A stretch of DNA of 10,532 bases from JAWOLE01 sp035263845 (GTDB lineage: Bacteria; Acidobacteriota; Thermoanaerobaculia; UBA5066; Gp7-AA6). How positions within the stretch are numbered: position 1 is the stretch's first letter; each line of letters starts with the position of its first letter. The position numbers and the translations under genes were made by a program. The stretch spans positions 1 to 10,532 of the forward strand of contig DATFQY010000151.1 in assembly GCA_035263845.1 (NCBI GenBank), given 5' to 3'. This document shows, piece by piece, positions 6,011-10,532 of this stretch. The notes under the pieces were generated by a model, which saw only the letters and a program-made list of their open reading frames with translations, ran no database searches and was not told the origin of the DNA.

Positions 6011-8107
6011 ATGCATTTCAGAGGTCTGGCGGCGGCTGGCGCCCTGTCTGTCCTGGGAGCGGCGGCGGCCGCGGCGGCGCCGGCGGGCGGGCGGCCGTTC
6101 CGGTTCGACGAGTTGGCGAGCGTCAAGCGGGTCGGCGGCTTCACTGTCTCGCCGGACGGGCAGTGGGTCGTCTATTCGCTCGGGATTGCCGACGTGGACG
6201 AGAACCGCGTCAAGAGCGGTTTGTGGCTCCAGGCGGTCTCCGGCGGAGAGCCCCGGAAGCTGACGGCGGGAGAGAAGCGGGACTCGGATCCGAAGTTCTC
6301 GCCCGACGGCAAGCGGCTCGCGTTTCTCTCCAACCGCGACGGGTCGTCGCAAATCTACCTGCTCGATCTTTCGGGAGGAGAGCCGGTCAAGACGACGTCG
6401 TTCCCCGCGGAGATCAACGGGTTCCGGTGGTCGCCGGACGGGAGCGCATTCGTTTTCACGACCGACGTCTTCCCGGACTGTCCGGACGCGGACTGCGACG
6501 AGAAGAAGTTCAAGGAGCGGGAGAAGTCCAAGACGAAGGCGCGGGTCGCCGAGCGGCTCCTCTTCCGGCACTGGGATTCCTGGAAGGACGGGCTGCGGAC
6601 CCACGTCTGGAGGATCCCTGTCTCGGGCGCGACGTCCACGGCGGTGGACCTGACGCCCGGAGACCGCGACGCGCCTCCCTTCTCCGTCGGCGGCGGCGAC
6701 GACTACGACGTCTCGCCGGGCGGAAAGGACCTCGTCTTCGCGTCCAACCCCGACAAGATCGAGGCCGCCTCGACCAACGGCGACATCTGGATCACTTCCT
6801 TCGACGGGAAGGGGAAGGCTCGCGACCTGACGGCGGCCAACAAGGCCTACGACGGGACGCCCAAGTTCTCCCCCGACGGCAAGTGGATCGCCTACCGTTC
6901 CCAGAAGCGGCCGGGGTTCGAGGCGGACAAGTTCACGCTGACGGTGATGAACCCGGCCACCGGGCAGTCGCGCGCGCTGACGGACTCGATCGACCAGTGG
7001 GCGGAATCCTTCGCCTGGGCCGCCGATTCGCAGTCTCTCTACGTCCTGTCGCACGTCGGGGGGCGCGGCGTGATCCTGCGCGTCGGCCTCGATGGGAAGT
7101 CCTCCGAGATCTGGCGGGGCGGGTCGGCGACCGGGCTGACCGTCTCGAAGGACGGGCGGCGCCTCTTCTTCTCCGACTCGACGCTGTCGCGCCCCGCGGA
7201 GATCTGGTCCGCCGGCGCCGACGGGAAGGGCGCGGCCGCCGTCACCCACGCCAACGACCCGCTGATGGGACAGGTCGAGATGGGCGAGGTCTCCGAGCGG
7301 ACGACGAAGTCCGCCGACGGACGCAACCTCCAGGCCTGGCTCGTCAAGCCGCCCGGTTTCGATCCCTCGAAGAAGTACCCGGCGGTCTTCTACATCCACG
7401 GCGGCCCGCAGGGCGCCTGGTCGGACGGCTGGTCGTACCGGTGGAACCCGCAGGTCTGGGCCGCGTACGGCTACGTTATCTACGCCGCCAACCCGCGCGG
7501 CTCGACCGGCTTCGGCCAGCAGTTCCTGGACGAGATCTCCGGCGACTGGGGCGGAAAAGTCTACGACGACCTGATGCGCGCCGCCGACGACCTGGAGTCG
7601 CTGCCTTTCGTGGACAAGAACCGGATCGGGGCGGCCGGAGCTTCGTACGGCGGCTACATGATCGACTGGATCGCCGGCCATACCAACCGGTTCAAGTGCC
7701 TCGTCTCGCACGACGGAACCTTCGACACGGTCTCCTCGTCGATCGAGACCGAGGAGATCTGGTTCTCGAACTGGGAGTTCAAGGGCATGCCCTGGGAGAA
7801 GGGCTCGGTCTACGAGAAGTGGAACCCGATGCTCTATGCCGACAAGTTCTCGACGCCGACGCTGGTGATCCATAGCGAGAAGGATTTTCGTGTGCCGTTC
7901 GGCCAGGGCCTGCAGTTCTTCACCGCCCTCCAGCTGCGCGGCGTTCCTTCGAAGCTCCTGATGTTTCCCGACGAGGGGCATTGGGTCTTGAAGCCCGGCA
8001 ACTCCCGGCTCTGGCACAACACGATCGTGGACTGGCTGCACCGTTACCTGGGCGGCGCCGAGGCCGACCCGAAGGCCCTCGAGACCGCTTACAGCATCAC
8101 CAGGTAG
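6011..8107 (+). CDS. Secreted S9-family serine peptidase (DPP5-like dipeptidyl/acylaminoacyl peptidase)
   Basis: A 698-aa protein from ATG 6011, preceded by a strong Shine-Dalgarno (AAGGGGAGG at 5994-6002). Residues 1-26 are a signal peptide rich in alanine, so the mature enzyme is exported. Residues ~35-415 form a TolB/WD40-like propeller with repeated SPDG motifs (near 47-50, 97-100, 141-144, 287-290). Residues ~425-690 are the alpha/beta-hydrolase domain. It has the oxyanion region HGGPQGAW (463-470), the nucleophile elbow GASYGG with Ser545, Asp625 in SEKDFRVP and His657 in DEGHW, so the triad is complete. HGGPQ, NPRGSTGFGQ and EISGDWGG resemble DPP5-like exopeptidases, suggesting release of dipeptides from peptide N-termini during protein scavenging. 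A charged insert with Cys157 and Cys162 (151-185) lies within the propeller. Earlier in-frame starts at 5900 (GTG) and 5942 lack ribosome-binding sites and would bury the signal peptide. Exact specificity is inferred. Confidence 0.93.
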   Translation: MHFRGLAAAGALSVLGAAAAAAAPAGGRPFRFDELASVKRVGGFTVSPDGQWVVYSLGIADVDENRVKSGLWLQAVSGGEPRKLTAGEKRDSDPKFSPDGKRLAFLSNRDGSSQIYLLDLSGGEPVKTTSFPAEINGFRWSPDGSAFVFTTDVFPDCPDADCDEKKFKEREKSKTKARVAERLLFRHWDSWKDGLRTHVWRIPVSGATSTAVDLTPGDRDAPPFSVGGGDDYDVSPGGKDLVFASNPDKIEAASTNGDIWITSFDGKGKARDLTAANKAYDGTPKFSPDGKWIAYRSQKRPGFEADKFTLTVMNPATGQSRALTDSIDQWAESFAWAADSQSLYVLSHVGGRGVILRVGLDGKSSEIWRGGSATGLTVSKDGRRLFFSDSTLSRPAEIWSAGADGKGAAAVTHANDPLMGQVEMGEVSERTTKSADGRNLQAWLVKPPGFDPSKKYPAVFYIHGGPQGAWSDGWSYRWNPQVWAAYGYVIYAANPRGSTGFGQQFLDEISGDWGGKVYDDLMRAADDLESLPFVDKNRIGAAGASYGGYMIDWIAGHTNRFKCLVSHDGTFDTVSSSIETEEIWFSNWEFKGMPWEKGSVYEKWNPMLYADKFSTPTLVIHSEKDFRVPFGQGLQFFTALQLRGVPSKLLMFPDEGHWVLKPGNSRLWHNTIVDWLHRYLGGAEADPKALETAYSITR

Positions 8108-8116
8108 GAGGCGAAG

Positions 8117-8710
8117 ATGGCAAAGAAGGATCCGCGCGTGGACGCCTACATCGCGAAGTCGGCGGATTTCGCGAAGCCGATCCTCACGCGCCTGCGGGAG
8201 CTCGTCCACAAGGGATGCCCCGACGCCGAAGAGACGATCAAGTGGGGAATGCCGGCCTTCGATTACAAGGGTTTTCTGGGAGGCATGGCGGCCTTCAAGG
8301 CGCATTGCGCCTTCAACCTGTGGAAGGGCTCTATGCTCGGGCAGAGCAACCAGGACGCCATGGGGCAGTTCGGCCGGATCACCTCGCTCTCCGACCTGCC
8401 GAAGGACTCCGTTCTCGTCGGCTACGTCCGCGAAGCGGCGCGGCTGAACGCCGAGGGGGTCAAGGTCCCGAAGCAGCCGAAGGCGCCGAAGAAGCCGCTC
8501 GCGACTCCGCCGGACCTGGCTTCGGCGCTGAGGAAGAACGCGAAGGCGAAGGCGACGTTCGAGGGTTTCTCGCCCAGCCACCGGCGCGAGTACATCGAGT
8601 GGATCACCGAGGCCAGGACCGACGCGACCCGCAGCAAGCGGCTGGGCACCGCGATCGAATGGATGGCCGAGGGCAAGCCCCGGATGTGGAAATACATGGC
8701 GAAGCGGTAG
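8117..8710 (+). CDS. DUF1801 / YdeI-OmdA family protein
   Basis: A 197-aa soluble protein with no signal peptide. The N-terminal ~115 residues match the DUF1801 (YdhG-like) fold: LRELVHKGCPDAEETIKWGMPAF at 26-48, followed by a hydrophobic core and SLSDLPKD (90-97). A Lys/Pro-rich linker (115-130) leads to an OmdA/YdeI-type C-terminal region (~133-192), with FEGFSPSHRREYIEWITEA at 148-166 and RLGTAIEWMAEGK at 175-187. YdeI/OmdA relatives have been linked to antimicrobial-peptide or bacteriocin tolerance, but the biochemical role is unknown. The gene starts 9 nt after the peptidase stop, and its Shine-Dalgarno (AGGAGG, 8106-8111) overlaps that stop codon, so it is probably translated from the peptidase mRNA. 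Confidence 0.88.
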   Translation: MAKKDPRVDAYIAKSADFAKPILTRLRELVHKGCPDAEETIKWGMPAFDYKGFLGGMAAFKAHCAFNLWKGSMLGQSNQDAMGQFGRITSLSDLPKDSVLVGYVREAARLNAEGVKVPKQPKAPKKPLATPPDLASALRKNAKAKATFEGFSPSHRREYIEWITEARTDATRSKRLGTAIEWMAEGKPRMWKYMAKR

Positions 8711-8754
8711 CGCCCCGGCCGCAACCAGGAGGTCGTCCTCTCGTAGGTAAGGTC

Positions 8755-9966
8755 ATGGCGGACGCGGCCTGCCCCCCTCGGCGGAGCGTTTCCGGCATCG
8801 CGAGAAACGCGGCGATCTCGGCGGCGATCGGCGTCGCCTTCGTTTTTCTCGTCTGCGCGAGCCGGCCGCAGCTCTGGAGCTGGCGGCTTGCGCTGTGGGG
8901 CGCGGCCGGCGGGCTGACCATCTACGCCTTCTGCCACTTTCTCGATTTCGCGGTCGGCGATCGGATCCGCCGGTGGAAGATCGTTCCCGATCCGGTGGTC
9001 GGCGTCCCGCTCTACTTCCTCGGAGGAACGGCCGGCTTCCTCGCCACGACGGCCCTGCTCGAGGCGATCGGCCTCATGCCCTTCACGCTCACTCCCGGCG
9101 ACCTGCGGTTCTCCCTCGCCATCAGCGGCGGAGTCTCGATCTTCATCGGAGTTCTCTTCTACTCGTTCCACATGCTGGGCCGGAGGCTCGAGGCATCCGT
9201 CGCGCGGATCAAGGAACAGGAGTTCGCCGAGAAGGAGCTGGAGCTGGCCCGCTCGATCCAGAGCCGGCTGCTCCCTCCCGGGGAGCTCTCCGGCGAGGGG
9301 TACCGCGTCGCCGCTCGCAACCTCGCGGCGAGGTTCGTGGCCGGCGACTTCTACGACGTCTTTCGCCTTCCCGATGGTTCGCTCGGACTCGCGGTCGCCG
9401 ACGTCTCGGGAAAAGGGATGGGCGCGAGCTTGATCATGGCGTCGGTCAAGGCGGTCCTGCCTCTGATCGCCGAGGGGCGCGGCGCCGCGGCGACGCTGAC
9501 TGAGTTGAACCGCCGCCTCTCCCGCGAGCTCGCCCCGAGGGAGTTCGTGGCGATGGGCTACGCGCGGTTCGACCCGGTTCGACGCGACCTCGAGATCGCC
9601 AACGCGGGACTTCCCGATCCCTACGTCCTCCGGGGCGGCGCGGCGCCGGAGGCCCTCTCCGTGCCCGGCCCGCGGCTGCCGCTGGGAGCACGGCCGAGCG
9701 TCGAGTACCAGGCGCTGGCGGCCCGGCTCGATTCCGGATCGCGCCTTCTTCTCTTCACCGACGGGTTGCCCGAGGCGCCGACCGCCGCCGGGGATCCTCT
9801 CGGCTACGAGGCCCTCGCCGGTCTCCTCTCCCGACTCGACGGAGGACCTCCCGGGGCGATGCTCGACCGGCTCTTCGAGGACGTTCGCGCCGCGACGCGG
9901 CCCGGCCTGGACGATGACTGGACGGCGCTCCTCCTCGAATCGGTCGGGAAAAGCCCGGACCGTTGA
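8755..9966 (+). CDS. Membrane-anchored SpoIIE/RsbU-type PP2C serine phosphatase
   Basis: A 403-aa protein from ATG 8755. The frame is open far upstream, but no in-frame ATG, GTG or TTG follows the previous gene before this one. Four hydrophobic segments (about 15-36, 43-66, 81-106, 117-141) form an N-terminal membrane module. A charged helix follows, with the linker ELELARSIQSRLLPP (161-175) typical of signalling phosphatases. The SpoIIE domain has AGDFYDVF (Asp198), VADVSGKGMGASL (Asp216), LLFTDGLPEA (Asp336) and DDDWTALLL (386-394), so the metal-binding acidic residues are all present. Such enzymes dephosphorylate an anti-sigma-factor antagonist (STAS protein) in partner-switching pathways. 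No STAS protein or RsbW-type kinase gene lies nearby, so the target is unknown. The sensor part has no recognisable extracellular domain. Only a weak AAGG precedes the start; an AGGAGG at 8727-8732 is too far upstream. Confidence 0.9.
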   Translation: MADAACPPRRSVSGIARNAAISAAIGVAFVFLVCASRPQLWSWRLALWGAAGGLTIYAFCHFLDFAVGDRIRRWKIVPDPVVGVPLYFLGGTAGFLATTALLEAIGLMPFTLTPGDLRFSLAISGGVSIFIGVLFYSFHMLGRRLEASVARIKEQEFAEKELELARSIQSRLLPPGELSGEGYRVAARNLAARFVAGDFYDVFRLPDGSLGLAVADVSGKGMGASLIMASVKAVLPLIAEGRGAAATLTELNRRLSRELAPREFVAMGYARFDPVRRDLEIANAGLPDPYVLRGGAAPEALSVPGPRLPLGARPSVEYQALAARLDSGSRLLLFTDGLPEAPTAAGDPLGYEALAGLLSRLDGGPPGAMLDRLFEDVRAATRPGLDDDWTALLLESVGKSPDR

Positions 9967-10469
9967 TGAGCGGCCCGCCGGGGAGGGCGCCTTCCTTCTT
10001 CTCGCTTCGCCGGCTCGCGTTTTCGCTTCCCGTCATCTTCCTCCTCCACGTCGCCGAGGAGGCGCCGCGTTTCGTGGCCTGGTTCAACAGCCTCGTTGCC
10101 CGCGGCATCACGCAGCCGCTCTTCCTGACGGTCAACACCGTCGCGTTCGTGATCACGCTCGCTCTGGCGTTGACGATCGCGGCCGCGCCCGAGGCGCCGG
10201 CGGGCGTCCTGCTCTCGGCGTGGGTGGGATTCCTGATGCTCGCCAACGCGATCTTCCACATCGTCGGAACCGTGGCGCATTCGCGTTACAGCCCCGGAGC
10301 CGTCACCGCGACGCTCCTCTACCTGCCGGCGGGCTTGCTGACCCTCCGCGCGATCTCCCGTGAAGCGGGCGTGCGGCCGCCGGTCGTCTGGACGGCGGCG
10401 GCGCTCGGCGCGATCCCGATGCTCCTGCACGGGTACCTGATCCTCTTCCGCGGCAGCCGTCTGTTCTGA
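9966..10469 (+). CDS. HXXEE-domain integral membrane protein
   Basis: A 167-aa protein whose ATG overlaps the phosphatase stop codon (TGATG), implying translational coupling. Its namesake motif is HVAEE at 28-32 (His28, Glu31, Glu32) inside the first hydrophobic segment. Other polar residues conserved in the family appear as NAIFH (94-98) and RYSPG (107-111), and His155 lies in the last helix (LLHGY). There are about four to five membrane segments (roughly 17-38, 52-74, 80-102, 112-130, 138-160). Intramembrane His/Glu sets suggest metal binding or catalysis, but the HXXEE family (Pfam-type domain) has no established function that I know of. Coupling to the SpoIIE phosphatase hints that the two act on a shared membrane signal; this is inference. 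Confidence 0.85.
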   Translation: MSGPPGRAPSFFSLRRLAFSLPVIFLLHVAEEAPRFVAWFNSLVARGITQPLFLTVNTVAFVITLALALTIAAAPEAPAGVLLSAWVGFLMLANAIFHIVGTVAHSRYSPGAVTATLLYLPAGLLTLRAISREAGVRPPVVWTAAALGAIPMLLHGYLILFRGSRLF

Positions 10470-10497
10470 TTCCGACGCCCGCGCGTAGACTTCGAGG

Positions 10498-10532
10498 ATG
10501 CCGCCGCGCCGCGTCGTATCCCTCTGCCCGTC
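10498..10532 (+). CDS. Start of a probable cobalamin/metal-binding receptor (BtuF-like) protein, cut off by window edge
   Basis: Only 11 complete codons plus two bases are visible, reading MPPRRVVSLCP and then probably Ser. RxVSLCPS is the characteristic opening of helical-backbone metal receptor / cobalamin-binding (BtuF-type) proteins, usually followed by LTE and a hydrophobic helix, which lie outside the window. A GAGG sits right before the ATG and the gap to the preceding stop is 28 nt. No signal peptide is apparent, as in the cytoplasm-predicted relatives. The call depends on a very short stretch. Confidence 0.5.
   Translation, partial: MPPRRVVSLCP

Noticed and set aside
4476..6263. A plus-strand open frame opposite korA and crossing the divergent region
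   Set aside because: Asp/Val/Arg/Gly-rich shadow translation with no ribosome-binding site or domain; it also overlaps the start of the real peptidase gene.
5933..8581. A long minus-strand open frame opposite the peptidase and YdeI-type genes
   Set aside because: Low-complexity Arg/Leu/Gly/Val composition and no motif, while the plus strand encodes intact enzymes with complete active sites.

Overview
The window is GC-rich DNA (about two thirds G+C by eye) from a bacterium. The gene style suggests an Acidobacteriota-type organism, possibly Thermoanaerobaculia-like. The pointers are a secreted protein with an S-layer-homology-like region followed by propeller-type repeats, a large exported S9 peptidase, and a two-subunit 2-oxoacid:ferredoxin oxidoreductase. 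This taxonomic reading rests on remembered gene families, not on a search. No tRNA, rRNA, CRISPR array, transposase or phage gene was seen.

Left half, minus strand (5882 down to 1). korA (gamma-alpha fusion) and korB encode the two subunits of a thiamine-diphosphate 2-oxoacid:ferredoxin oxidoreductase. They are followed by a molybdopterin enzyme of the FdhF/YdeP (formate-dehydrogenase-like) family. A short GC-rich palindrome sits directly behind the korB stop codon, between korB and the molybdoenzyme. Together these genes look like a low-potential redox and CO2 unit: KorAB exchanges electrons with ferredoxin while cleaving or forming a 2-oxoacid, and the molybdoenzyme carries the Cys-His pair typical of formate dehydrogenases. 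That they work together is inferred from gene order only. Downstream on the same strand is the 5' part of an exported S-layer-homology/propeller protein that runs off the left edge.

Centre (5883-6010). This is a divergent intergenic region. It holds an extended -10-like element facing korA, flanked by two copies of an 8-bp palindrome (CGG-AA/TT-CCG), a candidate operator.

Right half, plus strand (6011 to 10532). A secreted DPP5-like S9 peptidase is followed after 9 bp by a DUF1801/YdeI-OmdA protein. Next come a membrane-anchored SpoIIE-type PP2C phosphatase and a small HXXEE membrane protein, whose stop and start codons overlap as TGATG. The first codons of a probable cobalamin/metal-binding receptor protein lie at the right edge. 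The intergenic gaps are short, so much of this strand could be one transcription unit. All genes look intact apart from those cut by the two window edges. Nothing in the window is convincingly a new defence or mobile system. The most promising points are the KorAB-molybdoenzyme pairing with its odd cysteine pattern, the divergent operator-like dyad, and the coupled SpoIIE-HXXEE pair.
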